Below, one piece after another: positions 47,548-56,397 of a stretch of 64,000 nt of DNA; position 1 is the stretch's first letter; every line of letters begins with the position of its first letter. Source of the stretch: Treponema peruense (GTDB lineage: Bacteria; Spirochaetota; Spirochaetia; Treponematales; Treponemataceae); assembly GCF_016117655.1 (NCBI RefSeq), contig NZ_CP064936.1, positions 744,001 to 808,000 of the forward strand, given 5' to 3'. Under the pieces are notes generated by a model. That model saw only the letters and a list, made by a program, of their open reading frames with translations. It made no database searches and had not been told where the DNA came from. The translations under genes were made by a program, and so were the position numbers.

Positions 47548-47853
47548 CCTATAAAAACATTTGAAGACTGTTTCAACAGTCAAAAAGGTTTTTATTGCGT
47601 TTTGCAACGAAGTGAAAAACGCAGTTCTATAAGAAAGTTTGCAACGCAAACTTTGAGTTAAAAAAGCCGACGCCATTTCGGCGGATTTTTTATACTCCCT
47701 CCTATAAAAACATTTGAAGACTGTTTCAACAGTCAAAAAGGTTTTTATTGCGTTTTGCAACGAAGTGAAAAACGCAGTTCTATAAGAAAGTTCGCAACGC
47801 AAACTTTGAGTTAAAAAAGCCGACGCCATTTCGGCGGATTTTTTATACTCCCT
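47548..47853. repeat. Two tandem 153-bp intergenic repeats with multiple hairpins
   Basis: Unit 1 (47548-47700) and unit 2 (47701-47853) differ at one base seen (47640 T, 47793 C). On the minus strand each unit holds hairpins GACTGTT/AACAGTC, TGCGTTTT/AAAACGCA, AAAGTTTGC/GCAAACTTT and a GC-rich CGCC/GGCG stem, and ends in AGGAGG next to the following gene. 153 is divisible by 3, so a frame on the minus strand stays open through both units with a repeated 51-residue peptide. It fills the gap between GH51 and araA. Confidence 0.9.
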
Positions 47854-47863
47854 CCTATATAGA

Positions 47864-49363
47864 TTATTTTTCTGCCTGCATTTTGAATCTTATTACGTTC
47901 CATGATGCAGGTTTTAGTTCCAGTGTATAAATTCCGCTGTCGCTCTGTTCAAGCGGAACGTTTTTTGGACTTACGGCATCGGGATTTTCAAGTGAATTTC
48001 TTGCACTTAAATTATCGCCGGTGAGTTCTGTCCTGTAAATCATGCTTGTTTTTGCGAATGATTTCAAGTCTATTTCTGTGACCGAGCTTTCTGTTTTGTT
48101 TGTATTGAGTGCAAATACAGAAATTTCACCGTTTTCTTCGTTGTGCACGCATGAAAATATCACTGCCGGAACTTCGCCGTACTTTTTTGTTACTTTGTTT
48201 TCGCAGTTTACAATCGGCGTGAGTGATGTTCCGCGGCCAAAGAATGAGATGTCCCTGAACGGCCAGTAAATTGCCTGTCTGTATGCGCCTTTTCCCGGTT
48301 CCGTAAAAATCGGTGCAATTACATTTACCAGCTGGGCAAGACAGGCGGCTTTTACACGGTCTGCATGGTTAAGAAGGGTAATCGCCATTCCGCCGAAGGC
48401 AAGCGCGTCAAGAAGTGAATAGTGGTCTTCCAGAATTCTTGGTGCCGTCATCCACGGGTGCGGTTCTTTTTTCTGCTGGTACCAGATGTTCCATTCGTCG
48501 AACGAAAGATACATTGTTTTTGAACTGCGCTTCAATGCCTTTACATAATCGCATGTTGCCGCGCATGTTTTTATAAACTGATCCATGTCGTAGAAAGAAG
48601 CCAGAAAGTCATCGTCATCGCCGTAGTTTTCAAAATAACGGTGGATTGAAATGTAGTCTGCAACATCGTATGTGTGTTCAAGAACAATTCTGTCCCATTC
48701 CGGATAAGTGGGCATACTTGAAGAAGCGCTTCCGCATACTACAAGTTTTATGTCTTCGTCGGTCCACTTCATTATTTTTGCGGTTTCGAGCGCTTTTTTT
48801 CCGTAATCTTCGGCACTCAGGTGACAGATCTGCCACGGGCCGTCCATTTCGTTTCCTATGCACCAGGTTTTTATTCCGTACGGATTTTCGTGCCCGTTGC
48901 TGCGTCTCAAATCGCTCCAGTAAGTACCTTTGGGAAAGTTGCAGTATTCTACAAGATCGCCGGCGTCCTGCGGTGTGCCTGTTCCCATGTTAACGGCGCC
49001 CATTATTTTTGTTCCGGCTTTTTGGGTCCAGTCGTAAAAGTCGTCAATTCCTATAAGATTGGGCTCTATTGTGTGCCAGGCGCGATCCAATCTTACCGGG
49101 CGGTTTTCACGCGGTCCTATTCCGTCTTTCCAGTTGTAGCCCGAAAGAAAGTTTCCGCCGGGGTAGCGTACAAGGCTTACCTTAAGGTCAGAAACCATTT
49201 TTATTACATCACGCCTGAATCCCTGTTCGTCTGCGTCGGGATGGCCGGGTTCGTAAATGCCGGTATAAACGGCGCGTCCCAGATGTTCAATAAACGAACT
49301 GAATAAATTGTCGTCTACTTTTCCTATTTTGAATTCTTTTGCAACTGTAACTTTTGTTTTCAT
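47864..49363 (-). CDS. Alpha-L-arabinofuranosidase, GH51, cytoplasmic (1)
   Basis: 499 aa from the Met at 49363; a longer frame upstream overlaps the zinc-ribbon gene and is not used. GH51 marks: FIEHLGRAVYTGIYEP, LVRYPGGNFLSGYNWKDGIGP, acid/base Glu in WCIGNEMDGPW, nucleophile Glu in LSFDEWNIWYQ, and the C-terminal beta sandwich ending in WNVIRFK. No signal peptide, so it acts in the cytoplasm on imported arabino-oligosaccharides, releasing L-arabinose for AraA. The start lies 2 bases after the stop of the zinc-ribbon gene. Confidence 0.95.
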   Translation of the reverse strand: MKTKVTVAKEFKIGKVDDNLFSSFIEHLGRAVYTGIYEPGHPDADEQGFRRDVIKMVSDLKVSLVRYPGGNFLSGYNWKDGIGPRENRPVRLDRAWHTIEPNLIGIDDFYDWTQKAGTKIMGAVNMGTGTPQDAGDLVEYCNFPKGTYWSDLRRSNGHENPYGIKTWCIGNEMDGPWQICHLSAEDYGKKALETAKIMKWTDEDIKLVVCGSASSSMPTYPEWDRIVLEHTYDVADYISIHRYFENYGDDDDFLASFYDMDQFIKTCAATCDYVKALKRSSKTMYLSFDEWNIWYQQKKEPHPWMTAPRILEDHYSLLDALAFGGMAITLLNHADRVKAACLAQLVNVIAPIFTEPGKGAYRQAIYWPFRDISFFGRGTSLTPIVNCENKVTKKYGEVPAVIFSCVHNEENGEISVFALNTNKTESSVTEIDLKSFAKTSMIYRTELTGDNLSARNSLENPDAVSPKNVPLEQSDSGIYTLELKPASWNVIRFKMQAEK

Positions 49364-49365
49364 TT

Positions 49366-49635
49366 TTAACATCCTTGTGCAGCCCATTTTGCTCGCGGGC
49401 AGCTGCTTTTTTTGTTTTTTGCCCTGAACAGAACGTAGGCCCCGCATTCCGAACACATTATCTGTGAAACCAGTGAGGAACATTTTTCGCATACGCCAAT
49501 TCTTTTTCTGAACTGGCTTTCACAGGCTGTTATTCCTTCAACATACTTCATGCCTGAAACTTCGCGTTCAAGGGATTCTTTTGTTATTGAACTCTGTATT
49601 GCGCGAAGTTCACATTCAGGACAGGGCTGCTTCAT
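49366..49635 (-). CDS. Small zinc-ribbon protein inside the arabinan operon
   Basis: 89 aa. Three Cys-x2-Cys pairs (CPEC at 5-8, CEKC near 49, CSEC near 60), with further single Cys near 37 and at the C-terminus, suggest one or two zinc sites. Lies between two GH51 genes with 9 and 2 bases spacing, so it is an operon member. It may be a structural or regulatory zinc protein; no family recognised. Confidence 0.7.
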   Translation of the reverse strand: MKQPCPECELRAIQSSITKESLEREVSGMKYVEGITACESQFRKRIGVCEKCSSLVSQIMCSECGAYVLFRAKNKKSSCPRAKWAAQGC

Positions 49636-49644
49636 CTTTTCCTT

Positions 49645-51153
49645 CTAGATTTGAACGGTTACCGAAGCTACGGAATGTGCAGGCATTGTTATTGAAACAG
49701 TGTCTGCGTCCTTTACTGTTACCGAAAGCGTTTTTTCTGTAACGCGCTCGGGATCGTCAAAAGTGTTTATTGTGTTCATACAGTCGCCGGTAATTACTGT
49801 ACCCGAAGCGGATGCAATTGAAGCGCCCAGGTTTGCAAAAGAGATGTCCACTTTCTTTGAAGAAGAAGCGTCTGTGTTTACGGCCGTAACAAGATAGCGC
49901 GGCTTTTGTGTTGCACTGTCTGTCTTTTCTGAAGCAGAAACGCTCAGTCCCGGAACTGTTATGTCCTTTTCGTAAAGTCCCGCACTTGAATATGCTGCCG
50001 ATGTTCCAAGAAGGGTTGCGCCCTGATGTCCCTTGTACATGTGGAATACGTGCCAGGTTGGTGTAAGAACCATTTTGTCGCCTTCTGTAAGAACAGGAGC
50101 CTGCAGTACGTTTACAGCCTGTGCAATGTTTGCAATTTTTACGCGGTCGCTTCTATTGTTGAATATGTTCAACTCGATTCCTGCGACAACGGCATCCCGT
50201 ACAGAATTCTGCTGGTAAAGGAAGCCGGGGTTTGTTCCGGGTTCGGGAAGATACCAGCTGCCCCATTCGTCTACAACAAGAGCTACGCGTTTAGCAGGGT
50301 CGTATTTGTCCATTATTTCTGAATGCCTGCGTACAAGTTCGTCCATGCGGAATGCATTCTTTAACGCCCTGTACCAGCCTTCTGTATCGAATTCTGTTGA
50401 AGATCTCTTGTCTTCCCAGCGGTATTCGTAAGTGTAGTAGTGAAGGGAAAGTCCGTCCATGAGCCAGTGTGCGTTTTTCATGAGAACATCGGTCCAGTTG
50501 TAGTCGTCTACGTTTGGTCCGCCTGCAATTTTCATGATTTTTTCTTTTCCATACTGGCGCACAAATGTCTGGAACCTGCGGTAAAGGTCTGCGTAGTATT
50601 CGGGGCGCATGTTTCCGCCGCAACCCCAGTTTTCGTTTCCTACACCAAAGAAGGGAAGGTTCCATGCTTCTTTTCTGCCGTTCTGTTCGCGCAGTTTTGC
50701 CATGGGGCTTTCACCGCTGAACGTCATGTATTCTATCCATTCGTCCATTTCCTGGACTGTACCGCTACCGACGTTTCCGCAGACATAGGGTTTGCAGCCC
50801 AGTTCGTCGCACAGTCCAAAGAATTCGTGTGTACCAAAGCTGTTGTCTTCTACAACGCCTCCCCAGTTTGTGTTAATGATACGCTTGCGGTTTGCTGAAG
50901 GGCCTATTCCGTCCTTCCAGTGGTACTCGTCGGCAAAGCATCCGCCCGGCCATCTAAGATTGGGTATGTCTATGTCTTTGAAAGCTTTGATTACGTCTTT
51001 TCTGTAACCGTTTATGTTTGGAATGTCAGAGTCTTTTCCTACCCAAAAACCGCCGTAAATGCAGCGGCCCAAGTGTTCGGAAAAGTGTCCGTATATATCA
51101 CGGCTGATTGTGGACTTTTTGTCGGCCACATCAACAATTATTGATTCATTCAT
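49645..51153 (-). CDS. Alpha-L-arabinofuranosidase, GH51, cytoplasmic (2)
   Basis: 502 aa, no signal peptide. GH51 marks: [39 protein letters not shown], acid/base Glu in [11 protein letters not shown] and nucleophile Glu in [10 protein letters not shown]. It is closer to the bacterial intracellular type acting on arabino-oligosaccharides than to the other GH51 in the operon, so the two probably differ in linkage preference. First gene of the leftward operon GH51 (2), zinc ribbon, GH51 (1), araA. A TATCAAAA site lies upstream at 51221-51228. Confidence 0.95.
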   Translation of the reverse strand: MNESIIVDVADKKSTISRDIYGHFSEHLGRCIYGGFWVGKDSDIPNINGYRKDVIKAFKDIDIPNLRWPGGCFADEYHWKDGIGPSANRKRIINTNWGGVVEDNSFGTHEFFGLCDELGCKPYVCGNVGSGTVQEMDEWIEYMTFSGESPMAKLREQNGRKEAWNLPFFGVGNENWGCGGNMRPEYYADLYRRFQTFVRQYGKEKIMKIAGGPNVDDYNWTDVLMKNAHWLMDGLSLHYYTYEYRWEDKRSSTEFDTEGWYRALKNAFRMDELVRRHSEIMDKYDPAKRVALVVDEWGSWYLPEPGTNPGFLYQQNSVRDAVVAGIELNIFNNRSDRVKIANIAQAVNVLQAPVLTEGDKMVLTPTWHVFHMYKGHQGATLLGTSAAYSSAGLYEKDITVPGLSVSASEKTDSATQKPRYLVTAVNTDASSSKKVDISFANLGASIASASGTVITGDCMNTINTFDDPERVTEKTLSVTVKDADTVSITMPAHSVASVTVQI

Positions 51154-51234
51154 ATTAAACCTCGCATAAATGATATTCTATCACCACTTTTGCGGATTTG
51201 CAACAAGAAAATCTGATATTTATCAAAAAAAAAT

Positions 51235-51252
51235 GGGTTATAAAAATAACCC
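51235..51252 (-). terminator. Intrinsic terminator of the ArsR-type regulator
   Basis: GGGTTAT-TTTT-ATAACCC on the minus strand, followed by nine T after one A. Confidence 0.8.
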
Positions 51253-51268
51253 GTCTGTTCATGCGGCG

Positions 51269-52231
51269 TCAGTTAAAGTAGGAGCGCAGGACAATTCCCT
51301 GATCGTAGTTGCCAAAGCCTTTTCCGAAGATGTTCATTCCGCCCATGTGTTCGGCATCTTCTTTTACGCCTATTTTGACCCTGATTGAATGGTGCTCGGG
51401 GATTTTAAGGTCATCGAGTGTTACTTCGGAAATTTTCATTCCGTCTACAAAACTGCCTTCGTTTGTTACCGAAAAATGCTTTAAAAGACCGTACTGAGAG
51501 CCTTCTAGCTTCCACCAGGCCGGAGTGTATTTGCCGCGCTTGTCACCGAAGTCACCGGGCGAGACCCATGTACCGATGTCTGTTTTGTTGATCCACATTG
51601 TTATGTCTGACGGCCAGTTTGTGTTTGTTCCCGGAGTTTCGCTTGAAAGTTCAAGGGTTACTTCGAGTTTTGTCATCTTTTTGGACTCGTACATTGTGTT
51701 GTTGGGGAATTTGTATTCAAAAGTACCGCTTCCGCACCAGAGAAGTCCGGCTTTCATTCTTTCTGGGTTAAGGAAAGAGTCTGGAATGTCCAGAAGGCCT
51801 ATAATGTGTTCCGAAGAGCACAGTCCGCATGGGGCAGTTACACGGTAGTCGGTAAAGATTCCGATAGGCATTTCTACTTCTATAAAGTCGCCGGACGTGT
51901 TGTGTTTTTCGGGGAACTGGATAAGAAGTTCTCTGAACGAAGGGCAGCACAGCTTTTGGTTGCCTTTTTTTGCCTTTACCGACTCTGTTGCAATAAGGCC
52001 TGCATCTTCAAGAATTGAAATGTGCGTGGCTACAGTTGACTGCGGCAGCTTGAGGGCATCAGATATTTCGTTGATGTTGAGTGTTTTTTCCCTTAAAAGG
52101 TTGAGCATTTGGATTCTTGGTTCTGAAGCGAGAGCCTTGAGTTTGTTTATGTCTTCCAACGGATTAATTACTAATGTTGATTCTATTTCCTGCATTCTGC
52201 TATCGTATCGCAATTTATTGATATTGTCCAT
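51269..52231 (-). CDS. ArsR-type transcriptional regulator of the arabinan locus
   Basis: 320 aa. Residues ~25-95 are a winged helix of ArsR type (LKALASEPRIQMLNLLREKTLN, ISDALKLPQSTVATHISILEDAGLI). The remaining ~220 residues form a beta-rich domain (GIFTDYRV, FEYKFPNN, DITMWINKTDIGTW, EHHSIRVKIGVKEDAEHMGG) that probably senses a sugar rather than a metal; no Cys/His metal site of classical ArsR is clear. It lies between GH51 genes, so control of the arabinan genes by arabinose or an oligosaccharide is a fair inference. Two TATCAAT-like sequences lie just upstream of its own start. A Met at 52195 is an alternative start. Confidence 0.85.
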   Translation of the reverse strand: MDNINKLRYDSRMQEIESTLVINPLEDINKLKALASEPRIQMLNLLREKTLNINEISDALKLPQSTVATHISILEDAGLIATESVKAKKGNQKLCCPSFRELLIQFPEKHNTSGDFIEVEMPIGIFTDYRVTAPCGLCSSEHIIGLLDIPDSFLNPERMKAGLLWCGSGTFEYKFPNNTMYESKKMTKLEVTLELSSETPGTNTNWPSDITMWINKTDIGTWVSPGDFGDKRGKYTPAWWKLEGSQYGLLKHFSVTNEGSFVDGMKISEVTLDDLKIPEHHSIRVKIGVKEDAEHMGGMNIFGKGFGNYDQGIVLRSYFN

Positions 52232-52282
52232 ATTTTTTGAATATTATTTGCAATTATTAATATTGATATTTATGGACTGGAA

Positions 52283-52318
52283 TAAAAAAAACCGGCCTGA
52301 AAAAACTTTACAGACCGG
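52283..52318 (-). terminator. Intrinsic terminator downstream of secreted GH51
   Basis: On the minus strand CCGGTCTG pairs with CAGGCCGG (one G-U) and is followed by eight T. It lies about 160 bases beyond the GH51 stop, behind three further hairpins. Confidence 0.75.
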
Positions 52319-52334
52319 CGAAAAAAAAGGAGGC

Positions 52335-52437
52335 AAGTTCGAACATACGGTATGAAAAGCGTATATTCGAACTTAAAATGCTTTTGTGCCAGCATTTTGT
52401 TTATATAAACCGGAACAAAAAGTGGCAGCTGTTCCGG
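52335..52437. other. Three consecutive hairpins downstream of secreted GH51
   Basis: 52335-52374: 15-bp stem with one mismatch (AAGTTCGAAC.. / ..TTCGAACTT). 52375-52398: AAAATGC / GCATTTT. 52410-52437: CCGGAACA / TGTTCCGG. They may protect the mRNA end or be an intergenic palindromic element. Confidence 0.7.
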
Positions 52438-52480
52438 AGTATACCTGTTTTAAGGTTCTTTTAATATTTCAAATTTACGT

Positions 52481-54991
52481 TTATTTTGTTTTTAACTTAA
52501 GCACCGTAACCGAATTTGCCTTTGTTTTGTACGTAAATGAATCAGAAATTCCTGTTATAGTCTCTGTTACGGGCGAAACTTTCTTTGGATTTGCAAAAGA
52601 GTTTTCGTCTTCGGGTTTTCCGCAGAGAATTGTTGCCTTTGCTGAAGTCTCAAGTGCCGGGGCATTTTTAAGGCTTATGTCTACGTTCTGGTCGCTTCCC
52701 GAAACATTTACGAGCTTAATGATTACTTTTCCGTCTTTTGTGTCACCGATGTGGGCATAAAGCGGGTCAAAGTTCATTGCGTCGGTATAGGAATGGATGA
52801 GCTGTCCGTCAAGATAGCAGCTGTAGGAGTCGCCCTTTACTTCTATCTTTATGTCATACCATTTTCCATTTACGAGGTTAAGGGGCTTTGCGTCACCAAT
52901 TATTGTGCGGCCGTCTGCCGTTCCTTTTTCTATGCATGACTGTGTGTTTCCCCAGCCGCCCATGTTCCACCAGTAAAGCTTTTTGCCCTTTACTCCGAAC
53001 ATAATCAAAAATCCTTCTGCACCGCCTGTTTTCTGGGCTTTGAGTTCGTAAGTGTAATTCTGTATTCCTTCTGTCTGTGCTTCGTTGTTCAGAACTGCTC
53101 GTACGTTTATGTCTGCAGAAGACTGTACAATTACCGGGCCGCTCTTTGACCAGGCTCCTGTTTCCTGCCTGAAGTCGGTAATTTTTGAAGACTTTGCGTT
53201 TGAATCATAGAGTACTTCTTTGCTGTCTTCGTCGGTTACCTTTATGTCCTTGAACTGGGCTGTTGTTGACCAGGTTCCAAGACCTACTGTTCCGCCTATG
53301 GCATTCTTTTTCTGCGCTGTTTTTGGCTGTGTAAGACTGTAACTTACGGTATTGTCGCTTTTGTTTGTAGAGAAAAGCTGCTGAACATAATAGTCCGGTG
53401 TCTGGTATGATTCACTGTTGTTGAACCATATCATATCTGGAACCCACTGTGTTGAACCTTCCTTTGCAAAAAGCGGTGCGTAGGAAGAAATTTCTACTAT
53501 GTCACCGTTGCGTTCGATTGATGTCATGTAGGCTGCCTCGGTAAGGGCTGCGTAAAGGTTGTTGCGTCTTCCGTCTACCCATGATGCATATTCGCCTATA
53601 AAGACTTTGGGCTGTCCTTCACCGCGCGGGTAAAAGTCCAGATTGTCATAGCGTTTACCATTTGTAAGGAACCATGCAGATTCGTTATAGTAGTGTTCGT
53701 CTACAAGGTCGCATATTCCGGCTGTCTTTTTGCCTTTTTCCCATGCGCGTACCTGGCTCCATGTGTTGTGGAAATTTACGTCGTTGTAGGTGTAGCCCGA
53801 AGAAATGATTGTCTTGATATGCGGATACTTTTCCTTTACGGCTTCTGCAATGTACTTGAAGCGTGCAAAGTAGTCCTGTCCGCAGTCTTCGTTTCCTATT
53901 CCAAGATAATTAAGTTTAAACGGCTGCGGGTGTCCTGCTTCTGCGCGGATTTTTCCCCATTTGCTTGTTGCGGGACCTGTTGCCCATTCAATCATGTCAA
54001 GCGCATCCTGTGCATATTTCTGGTAGTCTGATGCAGGGGATATTTCGCCGTTGTGTGCCATTCCTACGCTTAAAACAGGAAGCGGCTCGGCTCCTATATC
54101 TTCGCAGAACCTAAAGTACTCGTAGAATCCTATTCCGTAAGACTGCTGGTAGCCCCAGAAGTTGAGCTTTTCTTTGCGCTGTTCTACAGGTCCTACAGTG
54201 TCTTTCCATTCATAGCGGTTTTCGAGGTTGAGTCCGTGTACAATACATCCGCCGGGGAATCTTACAAAAGCAGGCTTTAAGGCTTCGAGCTTTTCTGCAA
54301 GATCTTTTCTGAATCCGTTGGGTTCGTTTCTGTAAATGTCTGCACGGAACAGTGAAATAAAGTCTGCGTCAAGTTTGCCCACAGTGTCTGCACAAACTGC
54401 AAGTTCACCGTTCTGTACTGTTTCTTCAGGAATAATCGTGAATTCAAATTTTTTCCATTCAGTTGTGATTCCTTCTATAGAAACTTTTGCTTTTTTTGCG
54501 TTTTTGCCTGAACCTCCGGCTGTTATTGTAACAGATTTGATTGTTCCGTCGGGGGAACGCAGGTAAAGTGAACCGGGATACTTCTTTCCTGCTTCGAAAG
54601 GCATTCCGCCGTAGCCTTTGTTGGCCATTCCGTCACCGGCTTGTTTTACGGTAAGTGTTGCGTAGACCTGGTTGTTTTCGTTGAGCGGTGCGGTTTTTGC
54701 AGCACGCAGGCGGCTTTTTGAGCTTGCACCGCTTATGTTTACGTCTTTCCAGGTTTCTGTAGGCGAGCGGTTTGACTTTCTGAATTCGAACGAACGGTTC
54801 TGCACCATTTCGCCGTAGAGTCCGCCGTCTGCTGCGTAGTTTATGTCTTCATAGAAGATTCCGTAAAGATTGTCACTTACGCTCGTCTTTTTTGAAAAAT
54901 CTGCGGTAAGTGAAGCGCCTTGTGCAATAGCTGTTGCCGCAAGGCCTGCAGCCAGAATTGTGCACGCGGCTGTTTTTCTGGTTATTTTCAT
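52481..54991 (-). CDS. Secreted GH51 alpha-L-arabinofuranosidase with LamG-like domain
   Basis: 836 aa. Signal peptide (LAATAIAQG, cleavage near residue 23-25). The N-terminal part follows the extracellular GH51 pattern: NLYGIFYEDINYAADGGLYG, a carbohydrate-binding-like insert (~80-205), FVRFPGGCIVHG, acid/base Glu in LGIGNEDCGQDYF and nucleophile Glu in VFIGEYASWV. Residues ~570-740 form a LamG/DUF1080-like jelly roll (WYDIKIEVKGDSYSCYLDGQLIH), inserted before the final beta domain. It is expected in the periplasm or outside, releasing arabinose from arabinan or arabinoxylan. Ribosome site GGAGG. Divergent from the lipoprotein/barrel operon. Confidence 0.94.
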   Translation of the reverse strand: MKITRKTAACTILAAGLAATAIAQGASLTADFSKKTSVSDNLYGIFYEDINYAADGGLYGEMVQNRSFEFRKSNRSPTETWKDVNISGASSKSRLRAAKTAPLNENNQVYATLTVKQAGDGMANKGYGGMPFEAGKKYPGSLYLRSPDGTIKSVTITAGGSGKNAKKAKVSIEGITTEWKKFEFTIIPEETVQNGELAVCADTVGKLDADFISLFRADIYRNEPNGFRKDLAEKLEALKPAFVRFPGGCIVHGLNLENRYEWKDTVGPVEQRKEKLNFWGYQQSYGIGFYEYFRFCEDIGAEPLPVLSVGMAHNGEISPASDYQKYAQDALDMIEWATGPATSKWGKIRAEAGHPQPFKLNYLGIGNEDCGQDYFARFKYIAEAVKEKYPHIKTIISSGYTYNDVNFHNTWSQVRAWEKGKKTAGICDLVDEHYYNESAWFLTNGKRYDNLDFYPRGEGQPKVFIGEYASWVDGRRNNLYAALTEAAYMTSIERNGDIVEISSYAPLFAKEGSTQWVPDMIWFNNSESYQTPDYYVQQLFSTNKSDNTVSYSLTQPKTAQKKNAIGGTVGLGTWSTTAQFKDIKVTDEDSKEVLYDSNAKSSKITDFRQETGAWSKSGPVIVQSSADINVRAVLNNEAQTEGIQNYTYELKAQKTGGAEGFLIMFGVKGKKLYWWNMGGWGNTQSCIEKGTADGRTIIGDAKPLNLVNGKWYDIKIEVKGDSYSCYLDGQLIHSYTDAMNFDPLYAHIGDTKDGKVIIKLVNVSGSDQNVDISLKNAPALETSAKATILCGKPEDENSFANPKKVSPVTETITGISDSFTYKTKANSVTVLKLKTK

Positions 54992-55036
54992 GGTTCCTCC
55001 AACTTCTTGTTTGTTTGCACGTTGAACTTTTTATTA

Positions 55037-55065
55037 ATCATGCGGCATGAATTCAAGATTGTCAA
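55037..55065 (-). promoter_or_regulatory. Promoter of secreted GH51
   Basis: On the minus strand TTGACA (55065-55060) and CATGAT (55042-55037) are 17 bases apart, 46 bases before the ATG at 54991. Confidence 0.5.
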
Positions 55066-55071
55066 GGAAAA

Positions 55072-55251
55072 TATCAAAAAAAAACAATATATATCATATA
55101 TCCATCGAATGAACTTGGCATTTACACGTGTTATACTACCCTGATTATCAAAAATTATTGAAAAACTGGGTTGAATATCGTAAAAAATCAATATGTATCA
55201 AAAATAATTTGACAAACATTTTTTGAAGGCTTAACATTCTCGTATCAAAAG
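55072..55251. promoter_or_regulatory. Four TATCAAAA candidate operator sites
   Basis: Exact TATCAAAA on the plus strand at 55072-55079, 55146-55153, 55196-55203 and 55244-55251. The first is next to the GH51 -35 box; the last two bracket the divergent promoter. Another lies at 51221-51228 before the cytoplasmic GH51 operon. Confidence 0.5.
55210..55238 (+). promoter_or_regulatory. Promoter of the lipoprotein/barrel operon
   Basis: TTGACA (55210-55215), 17-base spacer, TAACAT (55233-55238). Confidence 0.7.
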
Positions 55252-55271
55252 TAAACAGGAGGAAATGGACT

Positions 55272-56351
55272 ATGAAGAAGACGATGTTCATTTTAGGAGT
55301 CATTGCTGCAATTGCTGCCGCGGCCATGACAGGATGTCAGCTTGAGCTGAACAATACAGAAGACCGTGCAAGTGTTGGCGGATACGCGGTAAAGTCAATA
55401 GAAATAAGCGGCGGAACAAAATCGTTTGTTATTGGCAATACTTTTACAAAGGGCGACCTTAAGGTTATTGCACACAGCTATAACCCCGCAGAAGATGCAG
55501 CCGGAGTCGAAGTTACTGACTATACAGTTTCTATAGCAGAAGGAAGAAAGTTTGACAAAATCGGAACAAAGGAAGTTGTTGTAACATACAAGGGCTTTAC
55601 AGCCAAATATTCTGTAGAAGTTACAAATGCAGTTAAATCAATCGCTGTAAACCCAAGTTCTGCAAAGACAAAGTTCTACGCATTGAAAGGAGAGGTGTTT
55701 GGTTTTGAAAGCAACGGACTTATAGTTACTGCAACATATTCAGACAATACATCTAAAGAAATAAGTGAATATAAAATAGATATATCTGCACTCAACTCTG
55801 TAACCGCAAGCGGAAAATATGCTGTCACAGTAAAATACAGCGATACAATCACCACAAGTTATTATGTTGATGTAACAGTAGTAACAGACGCCGGCTGGAC
55901 AGGAAGTGCAACTTCTGCAGCATGGTGGACAGACATGGGGGGGGCATCTGATGCAAAGGTCGAAGCCGGTGCAGTTGTTTCTTCAAAGTTTACTGTTAAT
56001 TCTGCAACAACAAGTAACTGGTGTCAGTTACCGTGTGTTGTACTTCGTTCTGAAAACGGTGCCGGAACAGAATATGTTGTAGTCCGTGGTGATAATTTTG
56101 GATGGGGCGGAAGTTATGAGGGGTGCGAACTCTCTTCTGACTGGAACTTTGATGAGTTTTGTTCATGGACAAACGGTGCTACATGTACAGTATCTGTAAT
56201 CAACTGGGGTAACGGCACAGCAGAAGTACGCTATGACCTCGAAAAAGGCGGTACAACACACTTCCAGTACTACAAGAATATTGCGGTGAACGCAGATGTA
56301 TTCTTCAGACTCAAGGGTGACGCAGGAACAAGCATTACATTTGCAGAATAA
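55272..56351 (+). CDS. Surface lipoprotein with bacterial Ig-like domains and C-terminal binding-like domain
   Basis: 359 aa after CAGGAGGAAA. Lipobox AMTGC with Cys at about residue 22. Two Ig-like modules (~40-118 ending YSVEVTN, ~120-205 ending YYVDVTVV) are followed by a ~150-residue C-terminal domain rich in Trp and Gly (TSAAWWTDMGGASD, GDNFGWGGSYEGCELSSDWN), which looks like a carbohydrate-binding module. A run of eight G (55937-55944) lies in that domain. First gene of the operon and followed by a beta-barrel gene; it probably captures polysaccharide at the surface. This role is inferred from the context. Confidence 0.85.
   Translation: MKKTMFILGVIAAIAAAAMTGCQLELNNTEDRASVGGYAVKSIEISGGTKSFVIGNTFTKGDLKVIAHSYNPAEDAAGVEVTDYTVSIAEGRKFDKIGTKEVVVTYKGFTAKYSVEVTNAVKSIAVNPSSAKTKFYALKGEVFGFESNGLIVTATYSDNTSKEISEYKIDISALNSVTASGKYAVTVKYSDTITTSYYVDVTVVTDAGWTGSATSAAWWTDMGGASDAKVEAGAVVSSKFTVNSATTSNWCQLPCVVLRSENGAGTEYVVVRGDNFGWGGSYEGCELSSDWNFDEFCSWTNGATCTVSVINWGNGTAEVRYDLEKGGTTHFQYYKNIAVNADVFFRLKGDAGTSITFAE
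55937..55944 (+). repeat. Homopolymer tract of eight G within the lipoprotein gene
   Basis: Codes for Met-Gly-Gly-Ala in the Trp-rich domain; slippage by one base would truncate the protein after residue ~225. The frame is intact in this sequence. Confidence 0.9.
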
Positions 56352-56397
56352 TTGCCGTGCCGTCAGGTAAAAGAGACTTATTCTTATTGGAGGAAAT

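Noticed and set aside
47527-47829. 100-aa gene encoded by the 153-bp tandem repeat
   Set aside because: The peptide is hairpin sequence read through, overlaps the araA start in another frame and has no independent support; kept as a repeat with a finding.
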